Program-made: the position numbers and the translations under genes | Origin: Pedobacter terrae | GTDB taxonomy: Bacteria; Bacteroidota; Bacteroidia; Sphingobacteriales; Sphingobacteriaceae | Direction: 5' to 3' | Length of the DNA: 64,000 bases | NCBI RefSeq assembly: GCF_900100705.1 | Contig: NZ_FNCH01000003.1 | Coordinates: 1 to 64,000 of the forward strand | The notes under the pieces: model-generated | What the model saw: only the letters and a program-made list of their open reading frames with translations | Database searches by the model: none | What the model was told of the DNA's origin: nothing | Part shown: positions 8,401 to 17,625 of the stretch, in pieces | Position numbering within the stretch: the stretch's first letter is position 1 | How the letters are laid out: every line of letters begins with the position of its first letter

Positions 8401-11088
8401 ATGATAAAAACCTACTTTATCAGGCTCTGCATTGCTTTTTTAATGGTAAGTAACTGTGCGGTACTGGCGCAGGAAGTGCCAACGCCAAAATCGCATTTTG
8501 GTTTTGATATTGGCGATGATTATCAACTGGCCAATTACACCCAAACAGAAGCTTATTTCAAAAAGCTTGCGGTCAGTTCTAACCGCATTAAACTGGTTGA
8601 TATCGGTAAAACTGAAGAAGGCAGAAGTCAATATATGCTAATTGTTTCTTCGCCAGAAAACCTAAAGAAATTAGACCGTTACAAGGAGATTTCACAACAG
8701 CTGGCTCATGCAGAAATTACGCCAGAGCAGGCCAAAGCATTGGCACAAGAGGGTAAAGCAGTAGTATGGATAGATGGAGGATTACATGCAAATGAGGTAG
8801 TTGGCACCCACCAATTAATCCAAACCATATATGAGTTTGCGTCCAGAACAGATGCAGAAACTTTGCGTATTTTGGATAATGTAATTATTTTGTTTACTCA
8901 TGCAAACCCTGATGGGCAGGAGTTGGTGAGCAATTGGTACATGAGGGATAAAGATCCGAAGAAAAGAACAACTTCCGGACTTCCTGTTTTGTATGAAAAG
9001 TATGCGGGACATGATAATAACCGTGATTTCTTTATGCTAAATCTTAAAGAAACACAAAATATCGGTCGCCAGCTTTTTGTAGAGTGGATCCCGCAGATTA
9101 TGTACAACCACCATCAGGCCGGTCCGGCGGGAACGGTTGTGGCAGGTCCTCCCTATCGGGATCCGTTTAATTATGTTTTCGATCCAACTTTGTTAACCAG
9201 TTTAGATGCAGTTGGTGCGGCCATGCACAACAGGATGAACGTAGAAAATAAACCTGGCTATACGCAGCGCGGAGGATCGGTGTATTCTACCTGGTACAAT
9301 GGCGGTTTAAGAACTACAACCTATTTTCATAATATGATTGGGCTTTTAACAGAAATTATCGGGAATCCTACGCCTTCTGAAATTCCGCTGGTTCCTTCAA
9401 GGTTATTACCAAACGGCGACTCCCCTAACCCAATTACGCCAAGGAAATGGTATTTTAAAAATTCGATCGATTATTCGGTATCTTTAAATTATGCCGTTTT
9501 GAATTACGCACAACGTTATCACGATGAATTGTTGTACAATATTTACCAGATGGGCAGAAATTCAATTGAAAGAGGCAAAAAAGATACCTGGTCATTTTCC
9601 CCTAAAAAAATAGAAGCCATTAATAACGCTGCAAAAGGTAATGCCGCGACAAATGGCGATGCTGATTTCGGACCAAGACGCCAGATCAGTATAAAAGCTT
9701 TCGATACAGTGATGAAAGCTCCTGCGAACCGGGATCCAAGGGGATATATTATATCTGCTGATCAGCCTGATTTTAATACTGCTATTAAGTTTTTAAATGC
9801 ATTGATCCGAGCAGGTATTGTAGTTCAAAAAGCGACCGCTCCATTTGCCGTGGCCGGTAAAAAATATCCGGCCGGGAGTTATGTCGTCAAAACCGATCAG
9901 GCTTTCCGTCCGCATGTTTTAGATATGTTCGAGCCACAGGACCACCCAAATGATTTTAAATACGAAGGCGGTGCGCCAATTCCGCCTTACGATGCCGCCG
10001 GATGGACATTAGCCTATCTGATGGATGTGAAATTCGATCGAATTTTAGATGATTTTTCAGGGCCGTTTGAAAAAAATCCGTACGGAGAACTCTTAAAACC
10101 AGAAAACAAATTGCCTAGTGGATCCACTTATGTGTTAAGTGCTGCACAAAATGATTCTTACCGTGCGGTTAACGATTTATTGAAAAATAAGCTTGAGGTT
10201 TACCGATCTACTGAAAACGGTGACTTTTATGTTTCGTCATCAGGAAAAGCAGTGCTAGAAAAAGCAAACATCAAATTAAAAACTGCACCGGCTCCAAAAA
10301 ATAAAATCAAGGTATCTACAGCGAGAATTGCCCTTTGGGATACCTACGGTGGTTCTATGGCCTCGGGTTGGGTGCGGTTTTTAATGGAACGGTACCACTA
10401 TAATGCCACAGTAATTTATCCGCAGGATATTGATGCGGGCAATTTGAAATCTAAATACGATGTAATTGTTTTTGTGGGTGGCGCTATACCATCGGTGCAG
10501 GGTGCAGGTGGGGGAAACAGGACTTTCGGACCAAAGGCTGAAGAAATTCCTCAGGAATTTAGAAATCGTTTAGGGAGAATTAGTGCTGATCAATCAATCC
10601 CTGAATTAAAGAAGTTTTTGGAAGCTGGCGGGCATATTGTAACCATTGGCAGCAGTACCAATCTGGCTTATCACTTAAATCTGCCTATACGTAACGCGAT
10701 GGTAGAAATTGTAAATGGAGCGGAAAAAAGATTACCTGCTGAAAAATATTATGTTCCGGGAAGTGTTTTAAATGTTGGTGTAGATATAACGTTACCTGCC
10801 AATTGGGGCATGAAAAAAGAAGCTGATGTATATTTTGATAATAGTCCTGTTTTTAAACTCACTGGTGATGCTATTGCAGCTGAAAAGATTAAACCTTTAA
10901 TGTGGTTTGAAAATGCTACACCGCTTCGCAGTGGCTGGGCCTGGGGCCAGGCTTACCTGCAAGATGGGATAACCGCTTTTGAAGCCAAAGTTGGCAAAGG
11001 TAAATTGCTTGCCTTCGGGCCCGAAATTGCATTCAGAGCACAAACGCATGGTACTTTTAAGCTGATATTTAACCAATTGTATAAATAA
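8401..11088 (+). CDS. Secreted M14 family zinc metallopeptidase
   Basis: An 895-residue protein with a signal peptide (MIKTYFIRLC... cleaved near VLAQ-EVP). The zinc-binding HxxE is H129-E132 in GLHANEVVG, followed by NPDGQELV, NNRDFFMLN and YNHHQAGP (third zinc ligand region), and LLTEIIGNP, which fits the general-base glutamate. The catalytic domain occupies about residues 40-400. The long C-terminal part holds IALWDTYGGSMASGW and GGHIVTIGSSTN, resembling a class I glutamine-amidotransferase-like fold. Such proteins are common in Bacteroidota and probably digest peptides in the periplasm or outside the cell. The ATG at 8401 is preferred over 8374 because it begins the signal peptide directly. 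Confidence 0.88.
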   Translation: MIKTYFIRLCIAFLMVSNCAVLAQEVPTPKSHFGFDIGDDYQLANYTQTEAYFKKLAVSSNRIKLVDIGKTEEGRSQYMLIVSSPENLKKLDRYKEISQQLAHAEITPEQAKALAQEGKAVVWIDGGLHANEVVGTHQLIQTIYEFASRTDAETLRILDNVIILFTHANPDGQELVSNWYMRDKDPKKRTTSGLPVLYEKYAGHDNNRDFFMLNLKETQNIGRQLFVEWIPQIMYNHHQAGPAGTVVAGPPYRDPFNYVFDPTLLTSLDAVGAAMHNRMNVENKPGYTQRGGSVYSTWYNGGLRTTTYFHNMIGLLTEIIGNPTPSEIPLVPSRLLPNGDSPNPITPRKWYFKNSIDYSVSLNYAVLNYAQRYHDELLYNIYQMGRNSIERGKKDTWSFSPKKIEAINNAAKGNAATNGDADFGPRRQISIKAFDTVMKAPANRDPRGYIISADQPDFNTAIKFLNALIRAGIVVQKATAPFAVAGKKYPAGSYVVKTDQAFRPHVLDMFEPQDHPNDFKYEGGAPIPPYDAAGWTLAYLMDVKFDRILDDFSGPFEKNPYGELLKPENKLPSGSTYVLSAAQNDSYRAVNDLLKNKLEVYRSTENGDFYVSSSGKAVLEKANIKLKTAPAPKNKIKVSTARIALWDTYGGSMASGWVRFLMERYHYNATVIYPQDIDAGNLKSKYDVIVFVGGAIPSVQGAGGGNRTFGPKAEEIPQEFRNRLGRISADQSIPELKKFLEAGGHIVTIGSSTNLAYHLNLPIRNAMVEIVNGAEKRLPAEKYYVPGSVLNVGVDITLPANWGMKKEADVYFDNSPVFKLTGDAIAAEKIKPLMWFENATPLRSGWAWGQAYLQDGITAFEAKVGKGKLLAFGPEIAFRAQTHGTFKLIFNQLYK

Positions 11089-11130
11089 TATCAGTTATTG
11101 CTTAGTCTTTTACGTTGAGCTTTCTGATCG

Positions 11131-11266
11131 GTCGTCATTCTCGCGCAGGCGAGAATCTTAATGCAGCCTGCAAACCTACCAAGGCATTAAGATTATTCAT
11201 TATTTTTTTGTTTTTTTTCAGCATTCATGAGCACTACGTGGTTCCCAATCGAGTTGGGAATGACGG
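11131..11266. repeat. Dispersed intergenic repeat (family R1, GTCGTCATTC variant)
   Basis: It begins GTCGTCATTCTCGCGCAGGC and ends CCCAATCGAGTTGGGAATGACGG. Inside are CATTAAGATT and its complement AATCTTAATG as well as GGCGAGAAT hairpins, so the element folds on itself in several layers. It occupies most of the 308-nt gap between the M14 peptidase and the DsbA gene; the remainder (11267-11384) shows no further feature. Confidence 0.55.
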
Positions 11267-11384
11267 TTTCTCATAGCAGATCAATTTATTAGAATTTCCT
11301 TTTCATATGATTAATATAGAAGCCACTATCCTAAACAATAGTTGCTTTTTACTTTGCCCTTACTATAGCTAATTATAATCCGCT

Positions 11385-11392
11385 TAATTTTG
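11385..11392 (+). promoter_or_regulatory. -7 promoter box 4 nt upstream of the DsbA-family gene
   Basis: TAATTTTG (exact TAnnTTTG) is followed by TATT and then ATG at 11397. With the usual Bacteroidota spacing, transcription would start at or next to the A of the ATG, predicting a leaderless mRNA. The same TAnnTTTG-TATT-ATG string precedes trmD. Confidence 0.6.
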
Positions 11393-11396
11393 TATT

Positions 11397-12113
11397 ATGA
11401 AAGTAGAAATCTGGTCGGATGTAATGTGTCCGTTTTGCTATATTGGGAAAAGACATTTTGAACAGGCGATAGAAAAATTGCCCTTCAAAAATGAAATTGA
11501 GGTAGATTGGAAGAGTTTTCAGCTCAATCCGGAGTATCACAATACCAATAATGAAACCGTGTACGATTACCTTTCAAGAAGTAAGGGAATGCCGGTTGAA
11601 CAGGCCAAACAAATGACTAAACAGGTGGTTGATATGGCTGCAAATGCAGGGTTAAGCATCGATTTCGATACCAATATTCCGGCAAATACCTTTAATGCGC
11701 ATCGTTTGATCCACCTGGCAGCAAAACACGGTCTTCAGGATTTAGCGGAAGAAAAATTATTTGAAGCCCATTTTGTAAACAGCAAAAATATTGGCGAAAC
11801 CGATGTTTTAGTTGATCTTGCAGTAGAGATCGGCTTGAATAAGGATGAAGCTGTAGCAGTTTTAAATAGCGACGAGTTTGCTGAAGCGGTTCGTTATGAT
11901 ATTTATGAAAGTCAGAATTTAGGTATTAGAGGGGTTCCTTATTTTGTAATGGACCGTAAATATGGTGTTTCAGGCGCTCAGCCTGTTCAGGCTTTTACCG
12001 ATGCACTTACCCAAAGTTTTACCAAATGGAAAGAAACTCAGCCTAAAACCACACTTACCTCATTAAATAAAAATAATGATGCGGTTTGTGATGAAAATGG
12101 TTGTGAGATATAG
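11397..12113 (+). CDS. DsbA family oxidoreductase, FrnE-like
   Basis: A 238-residue cytoplasmic thioredoxin-fold oxidoreductase of the FrnE/2-hydroxychromene-2-carboxylate isomerase-like branch. It opens EIWSDVMCPFCYIGKRHFE with the redox CPFC motif at residues 11-14, an inserted helical domain, and ends its thioredoxin fold with GIRGVPYFVMDRKYGVSGAQP, where VPYF carries the conserved cis-proline. A C-terminal CDENGCEI adds two further cysteines. There is no signal peptide, so it acts in the cytoplasm, probably in disulfide reduction or oxidation under stress. Confidence 0.9.
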   Translation: MKVEIWSDVMCPFCYIGKRHFEQAIEKLPFKNEIEVDWKSFQLNPEYHNTNNETVYDYLSRSKGMPVEQAKQMTKQVVDMAANAGLSIDFDTNIPANTFNAHRLIHLAAKHGLQDLAEEKLFEAHFVNSKNIGETDVLVDLAVEIGLNKDEAVAVLNSDEFAEAVRYDIYESQNLGIRGVPYFVMDRKYGVSGAQPVQAFTDALTQSFTKWKETQPKTTLTSLNKNNDAVCDENGCEI

Positions 12114-12167
12114 AATTGTTTCCCGCAGATTGACGCAGATTTTTTCTGCGAAATCAATAGAAAAATC

Positions 12168-12274
12168 GTCATCTCGACTGGAGCGCAGCGCAATGGAGAG
12201 ATCTGTCTAGATAGATTTAGCTTCCGCTGAGCCTTCGGGTTCTCGGCTTCGTTGCACTCCGCTCAAAATGACGG
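12168..12274. repeat. Dispersed intergenic repeat (family R1)
   Basis: It begins GTCATCTCGACTGGAGCGCA, contains GGAGAGATCTG and a CCGAGAACCCGAAGG-type hairpin, and ends CACTCCGCTCAAAATGACGG. The ends match those at 550-630 and 58331-58423. A short TTGACGCAGATTTTTTCTGCG hairpin (about 12130-12150) precedes it and could end transcription of the DsbA gene. Confidence 0.65.
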
Positions 12275-12307
12275 TATATTTTGAGGTTTGCCTCCTTTAG
12301 TGATGCA

Positions 12308-12526
12308 TCACCGCTGATTCTTCAACGGCGTTAATAAATACTCCAAACCATTCACCCGAATTTCGAACATCGTAGCCATTAAATCACCTAATTTTCCTTT
12401 CGGAAAGCCTTTGTCTTTATACCAAAGCAAATAACTTTCAGGAATATTGCAGATCAGGTAACCTTTATATTTTCCATAAGGCATTTGCATTTTTACTAAA
12501 TCGAGTAATAAAGAGGGATCTAACAT
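12308..12526 (-). CDS. DUF3820 family protein
   Basis: A 72-residue protein matching the DUF3820 pattern: MPYGKYKGYLICNIPESYLLWYKDKGFPKGKLGDLMATMFEIRVNGLEYLL in order, with the conserved GKYKG and GFPKGKLG blocks. Function is unknown; the domain often occurs alone or beside exonuclease domains. Its ATG abuts the stop codon of the ATPase gene upstream (TAAATG), so the two form one operon. Confidence 0.82.
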   Translation of the reverse strand: MLDPSLLLDLVKMQMPYGKYKGYLICNIPESYLLWYKDKGFPKGKLGDLMATMFEIRVNGLEYLLTPLKNQR

Positions 12527-13663
12527 TTATAATATAAAATCTAAATAATTTTCTTTGTTAATAACCGAGAAGCTAGCTTGAGCATAGTTTTTAGCAAAAA
12601 AACCTGGGATTTTTTTCTTTTGGTTTCCCCATTTGAAATCGGCAGCTAAAATTTCTCCGTTGTTAATTTCAATAAGGTCTATTTCCTGCTGGTCATAAGT
12701 TCTCCAAAAGTAATAAGTGGAATTTTGCTGTTCGTACTCCATTTTTTTGATCCGCTCACTAAAACAGTAATTTTCCCATAAAATACCTTGGTCATTCCTT
12801 AAGGCTAATAACCGGAAATCGTTTACAATCGCGTTTCGGATGCCATTATCATAAAAATACCATTTAGATGATTTGGTAACCTCTTTCCGTAAATTATTAC
12901 TGTATCCACCAACTTTATAGATGATAAAAACCTTCGAAAGTAAATCAAGATAACGGTCTACTGTATTTTTGCTAATGCCTAAAGTACGCGAAATCTCATC
13001 AATCGAAACTTCCGATCCTACCTGATAGGCAATAAGCTTTAATAACTCCAGCAGTTTAGCACTATTTTGGATATTTTCATACATCAAAATGTCTTTTAAC
13101 AGATATGACTTCACCAGTTCAGTCAAATATTGTGCTTTTTCAGCCAATGAGTTCAGATGAAACAGCTCTGGATAAGAACCAAAAATTAATCTTTCTTCAA
13201 GGTTTTGGGCGGTCTGCAATGCATTTTCCTGTTTATCTAATTCAACCTGTGCTATCGGGTAGAGATAATAAGTTAAACTTCTTCCGGTTAAAGGTTCGCC
13301 GGTTTGATTTGACAGATCAAAAGTAGATGACCCACTCGCAATAATGGTGAGGTCTTTGAAAGTATCAATAAGTAATTTTAATATTTTTCCGATTTCGGGA
13401 ATAACCTGGGCTTCATCAATAATGAGCAGTTTGGCATCACCCAAAACCCTTTTATAATTTGCCGCTGTACGGGTTGATAGCAACACCTGTACATCCTGAT
13501 CTTCTCCATTTAAAGAAAGATGGTTGATATTGGCCTCTTTAATAATGCTTTCTACTAACCAGGTTTTGCCTACCCTCCTTGTGCCGAAAATTAAGATGAC
13601 CTTATTTTTCCCAATTTTATTAAGGATAACAGGCTTCAAAGATCTAACAATTTGACTTTCCAT
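12527..13663 (-). CDS. DUF4143-type AAA ATPase
   Basis: A 378-residue P-loop ATPase of the AAA_14/DUF4143 class. The Walker A is GTRRVGKTW (about residues 27-35), Walker B LLIIDEAQ (about 80-87), and sensor GSSTFDL follows; a winged-helix-like segment (SRTLGISKNTVDRYLDLLSKV) precedes the C-terminal DUF4143 part with ENYCFSERIKK, a nuclease-fold-like region (EIDLIEINNGEILAADFKW). These proteins are widespread, their role is not established, and some lineages multiply them. Its start codon lies inside a palindrome and 6 nt from a TATATTTG -7 box, indicating autoregulation or local control. It is followed without a gap by the DUF3820 gene. Confidence 0.88.
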   Translation of the reverse strand: MESQIVRSLKPVILNKIGKNKVILIFGTRRVGKTWLVESIIKEANINHLSLNGEDQDVQVLLSTRTAANYKRVLGDAKLLIIDEAQVIPEIGKILKLLIDTFKDLTIIASGSSTFDLSNQTGEPLTGRSLTYYLYPIAQVELDKQENALQTAQNLEERLIFGSYPELFHLNSLAEKAQYLTELVKSYLLKDILMYENIQNSAKLLELLKLIAYQVGSEVSIDEISRTLGISKNTVDRYLDLLSKVFIIYKVGGYSNNLRKEVTKSSKWYFYDNGIRNAIVNDFRLLALRNDQGILWENYCFSERIKKMEYEQQNSTYYFWRTYDQQEIDLIEINNGEILAADFKWGNQKKKIPGFFAKNYAQASFSVINKENYLDFIL

Positions 13664-13677
13664 TTAAGTCAAATATA
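13650..13677 (-). promoter_or_regulatory. Palindromic operator candidate over the ATPase start codon and -7 box
   Basis: A perfect inverted repeat ATTTGACTT (13650-13658) / AAGTCAAAT (13666-13674) with a 7-nt spacer that contains the start codon (13661-13663). The promoter box TATATTTG (minus strand, 13670-13677) overlaps one arm. The TGACT/AGTCA core also occurs in the two palindromes at 13687-13750. A protein bound here would cover both promoter and start site. Confidence 0.55.
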
Positions 13678-13686
13678 GTAAAAAAT

Positions 13687-13750
13687 GTTAATTCAGTCAA
13701 TAGACTGACTCAATTAACGTTAATTCGGTCAATTAACTGACTGAATTAAC
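13687..13750. repeat. Two abutting 32-bp palindromes with GTTAATTC(A/G)GTCA arms
   Basis: Unit 1 (13687-13718) has arms GTTAATTCAGTCA and TGACTCAATTAAC; unit 2 (13719-13750) has arms GTTAATTCGGTCA and TGACTGAATTAAC. Each has 13-bp arms with one mismatch and a 6-nt spacer, and the second starts at the base after the first ends. They fill the gap between the ATPase promoter and the mfd stop codon (13755). They could be an operator array, a target-site repeat or a terminator-like structure for mfd, though no T-tract follows. Confidence 0.75.
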
Positions 13751-13754
13751 GTTT

Positions 13755-16700
13755 TTAGTCAATAAGTTCTAAAGTTTCGATTGCCTCTTCAACGGTTTTT
13801 ACATTGTCAAAAGCAATTCTCAAGGTATTTTTTACCTCTTTTAAATTGCACATCCGTGGGTGGTTCTGTGCAAAAGTTAAAATTTTGGTAAAGGTATTGG
13901 AGTCGAAATAAGCAGACTGTTTATCATTTAAGAAATATCCGCGTAAACTATTTTTCTTGAAACTGATTTTCTCAAAGCCTAATTTCTTACCCAACCACTG
14001 CAAACGGACTACGCTGAGCATGGTTTTTACCTGTGGCGGAACCGGTCCGAAACGGTCGGCCAGATGTTTTTCAAAAATGGCCAGTTCATCTTCGTTATCA
14101 AGTTTGGAAAGCTCGGTGTACAGATTATAACGCTCGGTAATGTTGGTGATGTAAGCATCCGGAATGTATAATTCAAGATCGGTGTCTACCTGCGTAAAGC
14201 CCACGAACGGACGGGCAGGTTCATTTTCGAAAAGGCCTTTAAACTCAGCTTCTTTTAATTCCTGAATCGCTTCATCCAGTATCTTGTGGTACATTTCAAA
14301 ACCGATTTCGGCAATGAAACCACTTTGCTCGGCACCTAATAAATTTCCACTTCCACGGATATCCAGATCGCGCATGGCTACGTTAAAACCACTGCCCAGA
14401 TCAGAAAATTCTTCAATGGCACTTAAACGCTTACGGGCTTCGGAGGTTAAAGTAGATAAAGGTGGAGAAAGTAAATAGCAGAAAGCTTTTTTATTACTCC
14501 GGCCTACTCTGCCACGCATCTGGTGCAAATCGCTCAAACCAAACATGTGTGCATGGTTAATGATAATGGTATTGGCATTGGGGATATCTAAACCTGCTTC
14601 AATAATAGTCGTGGCTACCAAAACATCTTTCTCGCCATTGATAAAATCGAGCATTACATCTTCCAGTGCATCGCCATCCAGCTGGCCGTGCGCAATACCA
14701 ATCCGTGCTTTTGGAACCAATTTCTGGATCAATCCACCCAATTGCATCAGGTCGTTTACCCGGTTATGAATAAAGAAAACCTGTCCACCACGGTCTAGTT
14801 CGAACTGTACGGCTTCCTGGATCAATTTATCATTAAAGACATGCAATTCGGTACTTACCGGCTGGCGGTTTGGTGGTGGAGTACTGATGATGGATAAATC
14901 CCTTGCCCCCATTAAAGAAAAATGCAGTGTTCTCGGAATTGGGGTTGCGGTAAGCGTTAAAGTATCAACGTTTACCCTAACGGCCTTTAACCTTTCTTTT
15001 GCCGTAACGCCAAATTTCTGCTCTTCATCAATAATCATGATGCCGAGGTCTTTAAACTTTACATCTTTGCTCAATAAACGGTGTGTCCCGATCAGGATAT
15101 CAACTTTGCCTGCTGCGGCTTCAGCCAGGGTATCTTTAATCTGTTTATTGGTTTTAAAACGGTTAATGTAATCAACCGTAACGGGAAAATCTTTTAAACG
15201 TGAAGAAAAGGTTTTGAAATGCTGCAAGGCTAAAATAGTAGTCGGCACCAGTATCGCTGCCTGTTTGCCCTCCGCTACGGCTTTAAATGCCGCACGAACA
15301 GCGATCTCCGTTTTTCCAAAGCCTACATCTCCGCACACCAAACGGTCCATTGGATGTGGCGATTCCATATCCTTTTTCACATCCTGAGTCGCTTTTAACT
15401 GGTCGGGCGTATCTTCGTAAATAAAAGAAGCTTCCAGCTCAGTTTGCAAATAGCTATCCGGAGAAAATGCTGTTCCAGCCTGGGTTTTGCGCAACGCATA
15501 AAGTTTGATCAAATCCCGGGCGATATCTTTAACTTTTTTTTTAGTAGTTTTTTTGAGTTTGTCCCAGGCATCCGTACCCAGTTTATTCATTTTGGGTACA
15601 CCGCTTTCCTTACCGCTGTATTTGGCAATGCGGTTTAAGGAGTTGATGTTTACGTAAAGCAGGTCGTTATCTGCATAAATTAAACGGATCATCTCCTGGG
15701 TTTTGCCATTTACTTCCACCTTTTCGAGTCCGGCATATTTACCGATCCCATGGTCGATGTGGGTTACGTAATCGCCGGATTTCAGTTCCCTTAAATCTTT
15801 CAGGGTAATGGCCTGACTTTTTTGGTAGCCCTTTTTAAGTTTATACTTGTAATAACGGTCAAAAATCTGGTGATCGGTGTAAAATGCGGTCTGGATCTCC
15901 GGATCAACAAAACCCTCGCGCAACATGCTATTGATCGGCGTAAACTTGGCCGTTTTATCAATATCCTCTAAAATGGCATATAAACGTTCAATCTGCTTTG
16001 GTGAATCGGTAAAAATAAAATTGATAATCCCTGCCTTTTCATTCTCCTTTAGGTTATGGATCAGCAGGTTAAAATCTTTATTGAAAGATGGCTGTGGTTT
16101 GGTTTCAAACTCGAAACGGTTATCTGTTTTATAAAAAAACTGTTTGCCAAATTCTACCAATGGGAAATCCTGAAGATGATCGCCCAATAATTTTTCGTCG
16201 GTAAAGGCAAATTTAGGATCGATCCACTCGGGATTTTGAGTTTTATCTGTTGCTGGCAACGCTTTCCAAAGCTCCACAGCCTTTTTAAAGCCAGCTTTAA
16301 CAATATCTAAGGTAAATTCTACGTCTTTAAACCAGAGTTGTGTATCTTGATCGATATAATCAAGGATGCTGATATTGCTTTCGGTTAAAAATTTGGCCTG
16401 AACATTTGGGACAATGGTCAGCGATTTAACATCGCCAACCGAAAGCTGACTTTCAATTTCAAAACTCCTGATACTTTCTACCTCATCGCCAAAAAATTCG
16501 ATTCGGTATGGAAGGTCAGACGAGAACGAAAAGATATCTACAATACCGCCACGGATGGAAAACTGACCAGGCTCGTAAACAAAATCCCTACGGTCGAAAT
16601 CGTAATCAATTAAAAACTCATTGATAAAATCAATGCCTAATTTGGCCCCTAGGCTAATTTCTAAAGTGTTTTTTTCCAGCGCCGATCGATCAATTACCTT

Positions 16701-17093
16701 TTCGGCAATCGCCTCTGGATAAGAAACGACAATTTTTCCATATTCTGAATCATGATTCAGCTCGTTCAATACCTCTGCACGGGCCAATACATTGGCTGTA
16801 TCTACCTGGGTAAAATCAAAAGATTTACGGTATGAGGAAGGAAATAGTAAAACCTGCTTATCCAATACACTTTCGAGATCGGATTGAAAATAGGCGGCTT
16901 CTTCCCTATCTGGTAAAACGAACAGGATGGGCTTGTGTAACAGGAAATAAGAAGAAAGTGCAACAATAGCATCTGCCGAACCCACCAATCCCTTTAATTG
17001 TATCTTTGGGTTTTTGCTGCTATTCAACGCTTTGGTAAATTGGGTTACCCTATCGTCGGTTTTGTATCTGTTTATTAAATCGCGAATGTTCAA
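13755..17093 (-). CDS. mfd: Transcription-repair coupling factor Mfd
   Basis: It removes RNA polymerase stalled at DNA lesions and recruits UvrA. The 1112-residue protein has the UvrB-like N-terminal region (REEAAYFQSDLESVL, GQFSIRGGIVDIFSF), the RNA-polymerase-interacting CarD-like domain (GDYVTHIDHGIGKYAGLEKVEV, about residues 440-460), Walker A GDVGFGKTE, DEEQKFGV (DEEQ box), LTATPIPRTL, the RecG-like motor GRVGRSNKKAFCYLL and a C-terminal TRCF domain. The start is TTG at 17091-17093, giving MNIRDLINRYK, the usual N-terminus; it is 4 nt after a TATTTTTG -7 box on the minus strand. Length is normal. Confidence 0.96.
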   Translation of the reverse strand: MNIRDLINRYKTDDRVTQFTKALNSSKNPKIQLKGLVGSADAIVALSSYFLLHKPILFVLPDREEAAYFQSDLESVLDKQVLLFPSSYRKSFDFTQVDTANVLARAEVLNELNHDSEYGKIVVSYPEAIAEKVIDRSALEKNTLEISLGAKLGIDFINEFLIDYDFDRRDFVYEPGQFSIRGGIVDIFSFSSDLPYRIEFFGDEVESIRSFEIESQLSVGDVKSLTIVPNVQAKFLTESNISILDYIDQDTQLWFKDVEFTLDIVKAGFKKAVELWKALPATDKTQNPEWIDPKFAFTDEKLLGDHLQDFPLVEFGKQFFYKTDNRFEFETKPQPSFNKDFNLLIHNLKENEKAGIINFIFTDSPKQIERLYAILEDIDKTAKFTPINSMLREGFVDPEIQTAFYTDHQIFDRYYKYKLKKGYQKSQAITLKDLRELKSGDYVTHIDHGIGKYAGLEKVEVNGKTQEMIRLIYADNDLLYVNINSLNRIAKYSGKESGVPKMNKLGTDAWDKLKKTTKKKVKDIARDLIKLYALRKTQAGTAFSPDSYLQTELEASFIYEDTPDQLKATQDVKKDMESPHPMDRLVCGDVGFGKTEIAVRAAFKAVAEGKQAAILVPTTILALQHFKTFSSRLKDFPVTVDYINRFKTNKQIKDTLAEAAAGKVDILIGTHRLLSKDVKFKDLGIMIIDEEQKFGVTAKERLKAVRVNVDTLTLTATPIPRTLHFSLMGARDLSIISTPPPNRQPVSTELHVFNDKLIQEAVQFELDRGGQVFFIHNRVNDLMQLGGLIQKLVPKARIGIAHGQLDGDALEDVMLDFINGEKDVLVATTIIEAGLDIPNANTIIINHAHMFGLSDLHQMRGRVGRSNKKAFCYLLSPPLSTLTSEARKRLSAIEEFSDLGSGFNVAMRDLDIRGSGNLLGAEQSGFIAEIGFEMYHKILDEAIQELKEAEFKGLFENEPARPFVGFTQVDTDLELYIPDAYITNITERYNLYTELSKLDNEDELAIFEKHLADRFGPVPPQVKTMLSVVRLQWLGKKLGFEKISFKKNSLRGYFLNDKQSAYFDSNTFTKILTFAQNHPRMCNLKEVKNTLRIAFDNVKTVEEAIETLELID

Positions 17094-17097
17094 GGCA

Positions 17098-17105
17098 CAA
17101 AAATA
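17098..17105 (-). promoter_or_regulatory. -7 promoter box 4 nt upstream of the mfd TTG start
   Basis: On the minus strand TATTTTTG (exact TAnnTTTG), then TGCC, then TTG at 17093. The spacing equals that at trmD, the DsbA gene and mscS. If used, the mfd transcript would be leaderless with a TTG start, which is unusual. Confidence 0.45.
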
Positions 17106-17323
17106 AGCTTATCTTTTAATATTAACCCGCAATTTGTGTAAAGGTTTTTTTAACTATTTTTGGCAGGGTTGCGATATGGAAATTAGATTTGGGAAAAAGC
17201 GAAAACTTATTCTTAGATGGTATCGTTCGTTTGGTCGAAATATATTCCCCTTTCGTCGATTAAGGGCAAATCGGTGTAACAAAGGTAGTTCTATAGCTTC
17301 TAAATTATATAAAAAGTGAAACA

Positions 17324-17620
17324 ATGAATTACGTTAAGAGCTTTCCACTAGAACTTTTTTTCTGGGTAACAGCTTTAATATTACTGGCAACGGCGAATAG
17401 CCAACAGCATCATTTTACACTTTGTCCTTTAGCTAATTTAGGTTTTAAGGATTGGTGTCCGGGATGTGGCATCGGCAGGTCAATCAGTCATATTTTACAT
17501 GGCGAGTTTACCGAAAGCTTTTCCGAACATTGGTTTGGGCTTCCGGCACTTTTGATAATAGTTTATAGAATTTACACATTGATAAAAAATAAGTTTAAAA
17601 TTTCAACCACAAATACATAG
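17324..17620 (+). CDS. DUF2752 domain membrane protein
   Basis: A 98-residue protein with a hydrophobic N-terminal segment, then the DUF2752 signature CPLANLGFKDWCPGCGIGRSIS with its conserved cysteines, HGEFTESFSEHWFGLPA, and a second membrane segment. The family is common in Bacteroidota, function unknown. It is 5 nt upstream of the TM2 gene, forming a two-gene unit. The 230-nt gap before it (17094-17323) holds the mfd promoter and no other gene I can support. Confidence 0.85.
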   Translation: MNYVKSFPLELFFWVTALILLATANSQQHHFTLCPLANLGFKDWCPGCGIGRSISHILHGEFTESFSEHWFGLPALLIIVYRIYTLIKNKFKISTTNT

Positions 17621-17625
17621 AAACC

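Noticed and set aside
17134..17319. 61-residue frame between mfd and the DUF2752 gene
   Set aside because: Many basic residues, no motif, no start context; better read as the intergenic region carrying promoters.
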